From assembly GCA_018433525.1 (NCBI GenBank), contig JAHDRA010000082.1:1-42738 (forward strand): 42,738 nt of DNA, written 5' to 3'. Shown here in pieces: positions 26,229-33,610 of the stretch (the stretch's first letter is position 1; each line of letters begins with the position of its first letter). This DNA is from Paludibacteraceae bacterium. GTDB lineage: Bacteria > Bacteroidota > Bacteroidia > Bacteroidales > Paludibacteraceae. The notes beneath the pieces were generated by a model. That model was not told the origin of the DNA, ran no database searches, and saw only the letters and a program-made list of their open reading frames with translations. The position numbers and the translations under genes are program-made.

Positions 26229-27011
26229 TTATAATTGGTAAAGAAATTCTCTTAATACTAAAGCGCTCATAATGTTGTAATTATTAAACTTTTGAGTGAT
26301 AGATTTATACATTTTGTTGTTTCCCTTTATATATAAAACACCATCAAGAATAGCCACCTTGATCGCTTTAACTTTTTTAACTTCAAGAGTAGAAATGGCA
26401 TCGTTAAATTGCGCATTTTGATGTCCTCCGAAATCAGTTAAAAACTTCGCTTCACCTATTACATACTTCCCATTGAATCGGGCAACAAAATCAAGTCCTT
26501 TATCATGATAATAACCCAGCTTTTCTTTAGCAAAATCCATTAAAACTTTATCGCCCCCATCCAAAATCGCATCATTATTACCGGACATAAATTCATCTAT
26601 TTCAACAGGCAAAATTCCTAAAGATTTGTTTCGCAACCAATCTTTGAACATTGGCCCAATTTGTCGATTCGTTTCTTTGGGCTCGCTACATCTTTCATAA
26701 AGTTTATTGAGCCCTAATTCATAAATTCTTCCACAAATTCTGTTGATGGTTCTTGGGTTCCTATCAATAGCTGAACTATCTCTTTTCAAATACGCAATAT
26801 AACTATCTTTTATAGGAAAAAGATCCAATTTTAAAAGTTCTTTTATCAGTCGATAATTGTCCCTCTTTATAAAGGCATTTTCAACCTCTCTCCATATCTG
26901 CACATCTATTTCTCGTATTCCTTCCGGAATTGTTGGATATACTTGAAATAAATCATCGAGATATGATTTTTGATTGGCATATTCAATACTAAGATTAATC
27001 CATTTATTCAT
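26229..27011 (-). CDS. Type II restriction endonuclease (PD-(D/E)XK fold)
   Basis: A 260-residue protein placed directly upstream of and nearly touching a DNA methylase. A PD-(D/E)XK-like active site is visible as GLDFVARFNGKYVIGEAKFL (about residues 173-192), with Asp, then Glu-Ala-Lys after 12 residues. The N-terminal half is helical and charged, with RNPRTINRICGRIYELG perhaps in DNA recognition. No known enzyme name can be assigned from sequence alone. The nuclease is the promoter-proximal gene, an arrangement that needs tight control on entry into a new host. A TAAATTTG element (27087-27080) precedes it. Confidence 0.8.
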   Translation of the reverse strand: MNKWINLSIEYANQKSYLDDLFQVYPTIPEGIREIDVQIWREVENAFIKRDNYRLIKELLKLDLFPIKDSYIAYLKRDSSAIDRNPRTINRICGRIYELGLNKLYERCSEPKETNRQIGPMFKDWLRNKSLGILPVEIDEFMSGNNDAILDGGDKVLMDFAKEKLGYYHDKGLDFVARFNGKYVIGEAKFLTDFGGHQNAQFNDAISTLEVKKVKAIKVAILDGVLYIKGNNKMYKSITQKFNNYNIMSALVLREFLYQL

Positions 27012-27079
27012 TTATAAATAATTTTTAAATATCAATTTGAAAAACTTGCTCATATATTTTTCCCCTTCCGAATACCTTA

Positions 27080-27087
27080 CAAATTTA
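27080..27087 (-). promoter_or_regulatory. -7 promoter element (TAAATTTG) of the restriction-modification operon
   Basis: A TAnnTTTG match on the minus strand, about 69 bases before the endonuclease ATG. The rest of 27012-27334 is AT-rich with no other gene. No controller (C-protein) gene or C-box is visible. Confidence 0.4.
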
Positions 27088-27334
27088 AGCGAAAATTCTC
27101 AATTTTCATACCGTCAAAAGCTCGTTGATTTTTTAAGCATATTCATTCAGGCAATTAGTATTATTCGTTAGATTACAAAATTTTATTTTAAACCGACTGG
27201 CAAAAATCTTATAATTAAATTTTCCCCGAACAAAAGAATTCTTGAAAAAAATTCCTTTTGTTTCTGTAAATTTACAACAATTTTGAGGCTTTTGTTGTTA
27301 AAGTCAAATGATTAATTCGATTTATTTATAGAAA

Positions 27335-28276
27335 ATGAATACGTTAGTGGCAGCACCAAAAAAAATGGGAATAACTCAATTAGTTGATATTGACTTAAAA
27401 GAAATTGTTCCTTTTATCGACTGGAACTTTTTCTTTTTAGCATGGAGATTACCTGGCAAATATGAAGGAATCGAAAATCTTTGCAATTGTACCTCCTGTG
27501 AAGTAGGGTGGTTGCAGCAATTTCCGGAAAATAATCGTACCAAAGCTGAAGAAGCACTCAAATTGTTCCGCGATGCTCAGCAAATGCTCCAGGATTTTCT
27601 TCATGAGAAGTCGATATCCATTCATGCCATTTTTGGTTTCTTTCGTGCTGTTTCACAAGGCGATGACTTATTAATAAGTTTTGGCGACCAAACGTATATT
27701 TTGCCTACACTTCGCCAGCAACACGCTTCATCAGACGGTTTTTGCTATTCGTTGGCCGATTTTATAAATACAGAAAATGATTATATGGGAGCTTTTGCAA
27801 CGACTGTAGAAGGTGCGGAAACGATGGCCGAAAATTTTGAGAGAGAAGACGATTTATATCGTGCCATTATGGTTAAAACGCTCTCCGATCGACTGGCAGA
27901 AGCTGCCGCCGAATGGTTGCATTATAAGGTTAGAACCGAATTTTGGGGCTATGCACCCGACGAACCATTGGAGATAAAAAACATATTGAAAGGAAAATAT
28001 CAGGGTATCAGACCAGCAGTTGGTTATCCTTCTCTTCCCGATCAGTCTATAATTTTTGAGTTACAATCTTTGTTGGGACTCGAAAAAATTGGAATTCGCC
28101 TGACAGAAAATGGAGCCATGTTTCCCAATGCTTCAGTGTGTGGTTTGTATTTTTCTCATCCAAAGTCGAGATATTTTATGATTGGGAAAATAAATGATGA
28201 ACAACTGGAAGATTATGCCCGAAGGCGGGGAAAAACGGTTCAGGAAATGAAAAAATGGCTGGCTGCAAATATTTAG
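27335..28276 (+). CDS. Standalone cobalamin-dependent methionine synthase activation domain (MetH C-terminal domain)
   Basis: A 313-residue protein that matches only the last quarter of MetH, the SAM-binding reactivation domain that restores oxidised cob(II)alamin. Block by block: FIDWNFFFLAWRLPGKY, GDDLLISFGDQ, DYMGAFATTVEGAE, MVKTLSDRLAEAAAEWLHYKVR, FWGYAPDEPLE, YQGIRPAVGYPSLPDQ (SAM-site Arg), AMFPNASVCGLYFSHP and LEDYARRRGKTVQEMKKWLA. There is no barrel or B12 domain, so it must act on a separate MetH core. An extra Cys-rich loop (CNCTSC, residues ~53-58) interrupts the region after LPGKY. Not adjacent to other methionine genes. Confidence 0.9.
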   Translation: MNTLVAAPKKMGITQLVDIDLKEIVPFIDWNFFFLAWRLPGKYEGIENLCNCTSCEVGWLQQFPENNRTKAEEALKLFRDAQQMLQDFLHEKSISIHAIFGFFRAVSQGDDLLISFGDQTYILPTLRQQHASSDGFCYSLADFINTENDYMGAFATTVEGAETMAENFEREDDLYRAIMVKTLSDRLAEAAAEWLHYKVRTEFWGYAPDEPLEIKNILKGKYQGIRPAVGYPSLPDQSIIFELQSLLGLEKIGIRLTENGAMFPNASVCGLYFSHPKSRYFMIGKINDEQLEDYARRRGKTVQEMKKWLAANI

Positions 28277-28336
28277 ATTTAATTGATTAACAACAAAAAA
28301 TAGCTAAATATAATTTCATTATTAAAAATTTCTTGA

Positions 28337-28343
28337 AAAGGAG
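28337..28343 (+). promoter_or_regulatory. Strong Shine-Dalgarno (AAAGGAG) before the metal chaperone
   Basis: AAAGGAG sits 8 bases before ATG 28352. Clear Shine-Dalgarno sites are rare in Bacteroidetes and in this window, so this fixes the start and suggests high translation. Confidence 0.6.
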
Positions 28344-28351
28344 ATAAAATC

Positions 28352-28564
28352 ATGTTAGAAAAATCATTGAAAATCAAAGGAATGAGTTGCTCTCATTGTG
28401 CAACTCGCGTAGAGAAGGCACTTAATTCCTTAGATGGCGTTGAAGCTAAAGTTGATTTGGCTTCCAACTCGGCAAAACTTACACTTGCCAAAGAATTGAG
28501 CAACGAAGAAATAAAAAAGGCTGTGGAAAATGTTGGTTATGAAGTGACAGAAATTTCGGAATAA
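28352..28564 (+). CDS. CopZ-like heavy-metal-associated (HMA) chaperone
   Basis: A 70-residue cytoplasmic protein of the ferredoxin-like HMA fold that binds a soft metal, usually Cu(I), and passes it to a P-type ATPase. The binding loop GMSCSHC is at residues 10-16 with both Cys present. The rest follows the family pattern (ATRVEKALNSLDGVEAKVDL, then VGYEVTEI). No P-type ATPase or copper regulator is adjacent, so the partner lies elsewhere. It has a strong ribosome site and a long hairpin 27 bases after the stop. Confidence 0.93.
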   Translation: MLEKSLKIKGMSCSHCATRVEKALNSLDGVEAKVDLASNSAKLTLAKELSNEEIKKAVENVGYEVTEISE

Positions 28565-28590
28565 TTTCGGCTTGTCAAAAAGTTTTAAAA

Positions 28591-28621
28591 ATAGGGTTGC
28601 CCGAAAAACGGACAACCCTAT
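28591..28621 (+). terminator. Strong stem-loop after the metal chaperone
   Basis: ATAGGGTTG (28591-28599) pairs with CAACCCTAT (28613-28621), and CCG/CGG extends the stem after a C-A mismatch around an AAAAA loop. No U-tract follows, so it may be an mRNA 3' stabiliser or a weak terminator. Confidence 0.6.
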
Positions 28622-28895
28622 GCTGCGAGAATGTAAAACAAAACAGATAAAAAATCAAAACTTTAGAAAATCAACAGACAAATAAATTTTGAATAGTTTT
28701 GATTGTGAAAATTTCATTCTGCAAAGATTTATTCAATCAAGATTGACGTCAAAAACATGTTAATTTTATAAGAAGCTTGAAGAATTATTCAAAGATAGTT
28801 CATTCGAAAATTTTTGGCTACGCAGATGGTAAAATTTTATCAGTAAAAGGTAAAATTTTGTAGCAAATTTGTTTTTTTATTTCATTTCTTTAGTT
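28622..28895. other. Non-coding region before the AraC regulator
   Basis: I see no gene in this AT-rich stretch, only the promoter-like element at its right end. Confidence 0.4.
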
Positions 28896-28903
28896 TAATT
28901 TTG
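28896..28903 (+). promoter_or_regulatory. -7 promoter element (TAATTTTG) of the AraC regulator
   Basis: A TAnnTTTG match 20 bases before ATG 28923. A TTTG at 28868-28871 could be the -33 box, with 24 bases between. Confidence 0.45.
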
Positions 28904-28922
28904 TTTCAGATGAAATAAAATT

Positions 28923-30071
28923 ATGCTAAAAATTATTTTGTTGCTCTCTCCGGTTTATGTTACTCTTTTTTGGTGTATAGTTTTAAACACTCAAGGAGAT
29001 AATTATTCTGCTCCCAAGTCTTTTTTGGGGAAGTTCATGTTTTTTTGTTTTATTGTATATTCATCTCATTTCTTGTACTTTATGAAATTAGAGGAAGCTT
29101 ATAGCTGGATCGATCCTCTATATCAATTTGCTTCTTTGCTGGTTTATCCCATGTATTACATATATTTTCGTTTACTCACCGTCGACAGAAAATTTTCATT
29201 TAAAAAACATTTTGTTTATCTGCTGCCATCCACTATTTTGTTTGTGCTTTATTCGATAGCTGTGTTTTTTACTCCTCAAGAAGAATACAAAGCATTTCTT
29301 TTCGGCGAAGAACATCACTCACTGAATCATTTAAGCTATATTGAAATCGTTAGTTTCCTGATACGGATAGTTTTTTTGATTCAGGTAATATTAACGGTAA
29401 TAGGCAATTTTCGTTTGATTAGGAAATATGGACACAAGGCTGCACAATATTATTCCAATATGGAAGACAGCAGCATTTCCAAAGTCAGATTACTGAATTA
29501 TACGCTTATCATCACCGCTATTTCTTCCTTTATTCTGGGAATGCTGGGTCGTGGATTTTTCGCCTCCGAAATAACTTATCTGGCTATAGCTTCAGTAGTT
29601 TTTTCGTCCATGCTGTTTGCAATCGGATGGCTTGGGAATAAACAAAAATCTTTAAATCCTGCTTATGAAACAGACAGCATCACTGAAACCAAACAAAAAT
29701 CCGAAGAACTGTCCCTGATCCGCCAGGAAGAATTACTAAATAAAATTGAATATTTCTTCAACGACAGAAAAATATATTTGAACAGCAGCCTTACTATTTT
29801 GGATGTAGCCCGATTAACCGGCACGAATCGAACGTACGTTTCCTCACTCATTAATCATCATTTTCACCAAAATTTCAGTGCATTTGTAAATAGTTATCGC
29901 TTAAAGGAACTGGAAGAAAAAATTTTATTTAATCCGGAGTATCCCCATCAGATTTTGGCAGAAACTTGTGGTTTCGGATCGATTGATTCTATGAAACGTG
30001 CCATTAATCTTAGATACAAGCTGTCGTTGCAGGAATTCAAATCAGAGGTTCTCCTCAAAAAAGTGGTTTAA
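28923..30071 (+). CDS. Membrane-bound AraC-family transcriptional regulator
   Basis: A 382-residue protein. Residues ~1-240 form about seven hydrophobic segments (for example ILLLSPVYVTLFWCIVL, LYQFASLLVYPMYYIYF, LLPSTILFVLYSIAVFF), a 7TM-like sensor. After a linker, residues ~285-378 are an HTH_18 domain (LTILDVARLTGTNRTYVSSL, then AETCGFGSIDSMKRAI). Such membrane-anchored AraC proteins are common in Bacteroidetes. The signal sensed and the target genes are unknown. It has its own promoter and no operon partner, and a dispersed repeat lies 110 bases downstream. Confidence 0.88.
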   Translation: MLKIILLLSPVYVTLFWCIVLNTQGDNYSAPKSFLGKFMFFCFIVYSSHFLYFMKLEEAYSWIDPLYQFASLLVYPMYYIYFRLLTVDRKFSFKKHFVYLLPSTILFVLYSIAVFFTPQEEYKAFLFGEEHHSLNHLSYIEIVSFLIRIVFLIQVILTVIGNFRLIRKYGHKAAQYYSNMEDSSISKVRLLNYTLIITAISSFILGMLGRGFFASEITYLAIASVVFSSMLFAIGWLGNKQKSLNPAYETDSITETKQKSEELSLIRQEELLNKIEYFFNDRKIYLNSSLTILDVARLTGTNRTYVSSLINHHFHQNFSAFVNSYRLKELEEKILFNPEYPHQILAETCGFGSIDSMKRAINLRYKLSLQEFKSEVLLKKVV

Positions 30072-30181
30072 CGGGTTAAACAAACAATAAAAATACTTTA
30101 CTATTCTCAAGCATCAAAGTTTTTAAAAATTCTCAACAATCAATCGAAATAATTTACTGAGACCTAAATTTTTCACAATTT

Positions 30182-30279
30182 CATCAGAATATAATTTATT
30201 TTTTAAAGGTCTGATGGAACCCACATGTCTGAATATTATATTCATTCGAATTTGTGTTTGCAATACATGTGGGTTTCAT
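30182..30279 (+). repeat. 98-bp double-hairpin interspersed repeat, copy 2
   Basis: It runs from CATCAGAATATAATTTATTT to ACATGTGGGTTTCAT. Stem A CATCAGA/TCTGATG encloses an A/T-rich loop, and stem B AACCCACATGT/ACATGTGGGTT is perfect over 11 bp. It is intergenic, downstream of the AraC gene. Confidence 0.88.
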
Positions 30280-30419
30280 TTGATTAAAAACTTGTTATAT
30301 TTTCCTTTTTTATGAAAAATTTTTGAGAAAGACCTGGAAAAAATAATTAAAAACATTTATCTTTGCAGTGTGATTTTTTTCATGGTATTAGATTTAAGGT
30401 TAATAAGGAAGATTGGTGG

Positions 30420-30583
30420 TCAGGCGTGGCTACCATTCTTTTTTATAGCAATTTTTTTCGTATTAATTGCTTTTTCAATAAGGATGCCGTACATGTTAAC
30501 AAACTGTTCGCCTGCTTTAATAACAGCTCTTTTTGAAATTTCTTGTGCATGATTACTGGGCTTTCTAATTTTATTGTTTCCAT
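30420..30583 (-). pseudogene. Frameshifted small gene of unknown function
   Basis: On the minus strand an ATG at 30583 opens METIKLESPVIM. Switching frame at about 30550 gives AQEISKRAVIKAGEQFVNMY, continuing GILIEKAINTKKIAIKKN and ending GSHA plus TGA at 30420. The joined 55-residue reading looks like a real small protein: an amphipathic helix with good residue composition. The unshifted frame becomes a Leu/Lys-rich tail. The span is not a multiple of three, so either the gene is broken or the sequence has an indel. I do not recognise the family. Confidence 0.3.
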
Positions 30584-30748
30584 TTTCTGTTATTTTTAGT
30601 GGTTATTTTGATATCATAAGGATAATAGATATATTTGTTATATAGAAATTTTTAGTGTTAAATTTTCGACCTGAAACTTTGTTTTATGATTAATTAACGT
30701 TTTGTCTTTCATGTATTTGCATAAAAAATGATGGAATTTTGTTGCAAT

Positions 30749-30838
30749 AAAAAAAGGCGGTGTTACCCGCCTAAACATCCGATTAGCCACTCGCATCCCA
30801 CCGCCTTGTTTCATGCGCAAATAGCCTTGTCCGCTAAT
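30749..30838 (-). ncRNA. GC-rich structured segment ending in a rho-independent terminator
   Basis: This 90-base block is far richer in G+C than its surroundings and has several complementary arms. On the minus strand AGGCGG/CCGCCT (30772-30767 with 30760-30755) forms a hairpin followed by seven T, a classical terminator. Upstream arms are ATTAGC/GCTAAT (30838-30833 with 30787-30782) and CGCAT/ATGCG (30817-30813 with 30796-30792). The loop of the latter contains AAGGCGGTG (30807-30799), which can pair over 9 bp with CACCGCCTT (30762-30754) and compete with the terminator stem. It begins exactly at the stop of the upstream minus-strand gene. Terminator: confident. Independent RNA: speculative. 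Confidence 0.45.
30755..30772 (-). terminator. Rho-independent terminator
   Basis: On the minus strand the stem AGGCGG/CCGCCT has a GTAACA loop, then TTTTTTT (the run 30749-30755 read on the minus strand). It closes the toxin-like/immunity-like gene pair. Confidence 0.75.
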
Positions 30839-31068
30839 CAGAATTTCTTATATTGCTCCTTAGTTAATATCGTACCTCCCATGTCGGCTCTGGTTACAAT
30901 ATTTGAAGTTTCATCAATCTTATATTCCCTTCCTCCTTTAAATTTTGCAAACGTCTTGTAACCGTCTTTTGAATAGGAATATCGTATTGCGACTTCTTCA
31001 ATATCGTCCATGATGTAAATCTCATTCCCTTTTTGGAAGTTTTCGTAAATGTAATCTGTGTTGTTCAT
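30838..31068 (-). CDS. Putative immunity/antitoxin-like small protein
   Basis: A 76-residue acidic protein (MNNTDYIYENFQKGNEIYIM, ending MGGTILTKEQYKKF). I do not recognise a named family, but the size, acidity and the beta-rich YSKDGYKTFAKFKGGREYKI core resemble small immunity proteins that follow toxin C-terminal domains in Bacteroidetes. Its ATG overlaps the TGA of the preceding toxin-like frame (ATGA at 31068-31065), which implies translational coupling. A terminator follows. Function is inferred from context only. Confidence 0.5.
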   Translation of the reverse strand: MNNTDYIYENFQKGNEIYIMDDIEEVAIRYSYSKDGYKTFAKFKGGREYKIDETSNIVTRADMGGTILTKEQYKKF

Positions 31069-31340
31069 CTAAATTTGTTATAATATTTTGTTGACAAATC
31101 TATTAGCTCATTTCTTCTTTTTCTGCCTTCTTTAGATATTTTAGATGTACTTCTGTATTCCTCATAAAATTTATGCCCCAATCCACCTTCAAGACCTGTT
31201 TCTTTGTGTATTTCATTCCACCTTTTCTCACCAATAATTTTTTTTGCATCTTCTGGTTTTTCTTTCGCAAATATCATTCGGTCGGTATTAAATTGAATCT
31301 CTCCGACGATTCCATCTTTTGTTCTTACATTTGCTAACAC
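31065..31340 (-). pseudogene. Orphan toxin C-terminal domain (RelA/SpoT-like or related nuclease), 5'-truncated
   Basis: The frame reads VRTKDGIVGEIQFNTDRMIFAKE, here in part: GEIQFNTDRMIFAKE then GGLGHKFYEEYR. This pattern (GY..v....G...EIQ.nT..M.fAKE....GGLGH..YEE.R) is found at the ends of phage and polymorphic toxins and recalls the second half of a RelA/SpoT fold. Similarity continues upstream of GTG 31340 (FQGYSGVLA) without any ATG until a TAA near 31400, so the front of the domain and any delivery part are missing. The stop overlaps the start of the putative immunity gene. Most likely a remnant of a longer toxin. Activity cannot be assumed. Confidence 0.45.
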
Positions 31341-31549
31341 TCCTGAATAGCCTTGAAATTTTTCTGGTGTTTGATTTTTTACACGTATAAAGATAGTATT
31401 TTTTTATATTATCAATAATCAACCAAGAAAAAGATTTAATTACGAATCGCCTATTTTTATATTTAATCAAAAAGTTGCATTTTCTACTTGAATGTTGCCA
31501 ATAAAATATTCTGTATTTTTCTATTTATCTATTTTTTCAGAAAGTTACA

Positions 31550-32779
31550 TTACGCAATTTTTAATCGGTGAACATTTGTTTTTTCGATTTTACTTTGAGC
31601 GTAAGGGAGCGTAACCACCCATTTGGTAGATTTTTTGGATGGCATTTCGTACATCGAATCCATCATGATGGTTTCGGTAATGGAACGCAGACCTCTGGCG
31701 CCCAATTTGAACTCTATAGCTTTATCCACAATGTAGTCCAACACTTCATCTTCAAAAATCAATTCTATGTTATCCATTTTGAATAGTTTGACATATTGTT
31801 TGATAATCGAATTTTTTGGTTCGGTAAGAATGCGACGCAACGCATCGCGATCGAGCGGCTCCAGATAAGTTAGAATGGGCAAACGTCCGATAATTTCCGG
31901 AATAAGGCCGAAAGATTTCAAGTCTTGCGGAGCAATATATTGAAGAAGATTGTTTCTGTCGATGAGTTTGTTTTCTTCCGAAGCTCCGTATCCGACCACT
32001 CTTGTATTCAATCTGGCAGCAATTTTCTTTTCTATTCCATCAAAAGCGCCACCACAAATAAACAAAATGTTTTGCGTGTTGACGGGAATCATTTTCTGTT
32101 CCGGATGTTTTCGCCCACCTTGAGGCGGAACATTCACCACCGATCCTTCCAACAATTTCAGCAAACCTTGCTGAACGCCTTCTCCGCTTACGTCGCGAGT
32201 AATACTCGGATTATCACTTTTGCGGGCGATTTTGTCGATTTCGTCGATAAAAACAATTCCTCTTTCGGCCGCTTTTACATCATAATCGGCAACCTGCAAC
32301 AATCGGGTCAAAATACTTTCTACATCTTCGCCCACATAACCTGCTTCGGTGAAAACCGTTGCATCAACGATGGTGAAAGGTACATGCAACTTTTTGGCAA
32401 TGGTTCGTGCCAGCAACGTTTTACCCGTTCCTGTGGGGCCAACCATGATAATGTTTGATTTTTCTATTTCAACTTCATCTTCTTCCGTTTTCTGCATCAA
32501 ACGTTTATAATGATTGTAGACAGCCACCGAAAGATATTTTTTTGCTTCTTCCTGACCGATAACATATTGGTCGAGATACTGCTTAATCTCTTTTGGTTTG
32601 GGTATTTTTTCGATATGCAAATGGGAAGATTTGGACTTTCGGGCACTTTCCCTGACAATCTCAGCTGCTTGAATGGCGCATTCATTACAAATTTGCACGC
32701 CATCCTGACCTAAAATCATAAATTCTACTTCAGCTTCAGAGCGTCCGCAAAAATTGCAATGTCTAACGTTTTTTGGCAT
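31550..32779 (-). CDS. clpX: ATP-dependent Clp protease ATP-binding subunit ClpX
   Basis: A 409-residue AAA+ unfoldase that recognises tagged proteins and threads them into ClpP. The zinc-binding domain has Cys8, Cys11, Cys31 and Cys34. Walker A is GPTGTGKT (near residue 115), the pore loop GYVGEDVE, Walker [10 protein letters not shown], and the RKH loop is present as GGRKHPEQK. The sensor-2 region GARGLRSI is near the C-terminus. Length and order are normal. It starts 10 bases after the clpP stop in the tig-clpP-clpX cluster, the usual bacterial order. Confidence 0.97.
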   Translation of the reverse strand: MPKNVRHCNFCGRSEAEVEFMILGQDGVQICNECAIQAAEIVRESARKSKSSHLHIEKIPKPKEIKQYLDQYVIGQEEAKKYLSVAVYNHYKRLMQKTEEDEVEIEKSNIIMVGPTGTGKTLLARTIAKKLHVPFTIVDATVFTEAGYVGEDVESILTRLLQVADYDVKAAERGIVFIDEIDKIARKSDNPSITRDVSGEGVQQGLLKLLEGSVVNVPPQGGRKHPEQKMIPVNTQNILFICGGAFDGIEKKIAARLNTRVVGYGASEENKLIDRNNLLQYIAPQDLKSFGLIPEIIGRLPILTYLEPLDRDALRRILTEPKNSIIKQYVKLFKMDNIELIFEDEVLDYIVDKAIEFKLGARGLRSITETIMMDSMYEMPSKKSTKWVVTLPYAQSKIEKTNVHRLKIA

Positions 32780-32789
32780 ACTTGTAATA

Positions 32790-33488
32790 TTATTTTTTAC
32801 TCTTTCGCTCGTTAATCAACACTTTATCTATCATTCCGTATTCAAGTGCTTCCTGTGAAGTCATCCAATAATCGCGGTCGGCATCTTTTTCAATTTTTTC
32901 GTAAGGATTTCCTGAATGTTCGGCAATAATGTTGTAAAGTTCCTGTTTCATTTTTTGAATTTCGCGTGCCGTAATTTCTATATCGGAAGCTTGTCCCTGA
33001 GCTCCGCCCATAGGTTGATGAATCATGATACGCGAGTGTTTCAGGGCAAACCGTTTGCCTTTGGTTCCTGCTACCAGCAGAATGGCGCCCATAGACGCTG
33101 CCATACCCGTGCAAATGGTTGAAACATCGGAACTGATATACTGCATGGTGTCGTAAATTCCCAATCCGGCATAAACGGATCCGCCCGGAGTATTCAGGTA
33201 AAGAGAAATATCTTTCCCCGGTTCGGCCGAATCGAGGTAAAGCAACTGTGCTTCAATAACGTTTGAAGCGTAATCATCGATTTCGGTGCCCAGAAAAATA
33301 ATTCTGTCCATCATTAATCGGGAGAAAACGTCCATTTGTGTAACATTCAGCTGACGTTCTTCCAGAATAGTGGGAGAAATATAGCTGTCATTAATAAAAC
33401 CGGTATACTGATCGATAGCTAAACCGTTCATTCCCAGATGACGGGTTGCATAATTGCGAAAATCGCTTCTTATATTTTTTTTGTTCAT
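32790..33488 (-). CDS. clpP: ATP-dependent Clp protease proteolytic subunit ClpP
   Basis: A 232-residue serine protease that forms a tetradecameric chamber. The catalytic Ser lies in [13 protein letters not shown] near residue 130 and the His in [10 protein letters not shown] near 155; the Asp lies further on. The N-terminal extension of about 35 residues before [17 protein letters not shown] sequence is longer than in E. coli and usual for Bacteroidetes. A moderate ribosome site (AAAGGAAAC) lies 6 bases before the ATG. It lies 122 bases after tig and 10 before clpX. Confidence 0.96.
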   Translation of the reverse strand: MNKKNIRSDFRNYATRHLGMNGLAIDQYTGFINDSYISPTILEERQLNVTQMDVFSRLMMDRIIFLGTEIDDYASNVIEAQLLYLDSAEPGKDISLYLNTPGGSVYAGLGIYDTMQYISSDVSTICTGMAASMGAILLVAGTKGKRFALKHSRIMIHQPMGGAQGQASDIEITAREIQKMKQELYNIIAEHSGNPYEKIEKDADRDYWMTSQEALEYGMIDKVLINERKSKK

Positions 33489-33610
33489 ATTGTTTCCTTT
33501 CTTTTTAATTTAAGGTTTTTATTTTTTTGACTATCTACCTGAAAAAGTTTTGATATAAACAAATTAAAAAGGTTTTTGTTTTCAATGAAGTGTTTTCAAT
33601 GAAAATTTTT

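Noticed and set aside
30370..30552. 60-codon plus-strand frame with a TATCTTTG promoter-like box at 30358-30365
   Set aside because: The opposite strand gives a more protein-like (though frameshifted) reading over the same bases, so the plus frame looks like its shadow. The promoter-like match is isolated.
30638..30820. 60-codon minus-strand frame across the GC-rich segment
   Set aside because: It only reads through the terminator hairpin and the AT-rich flank, with no domain or start signal. The RNA-structure explanation is better.
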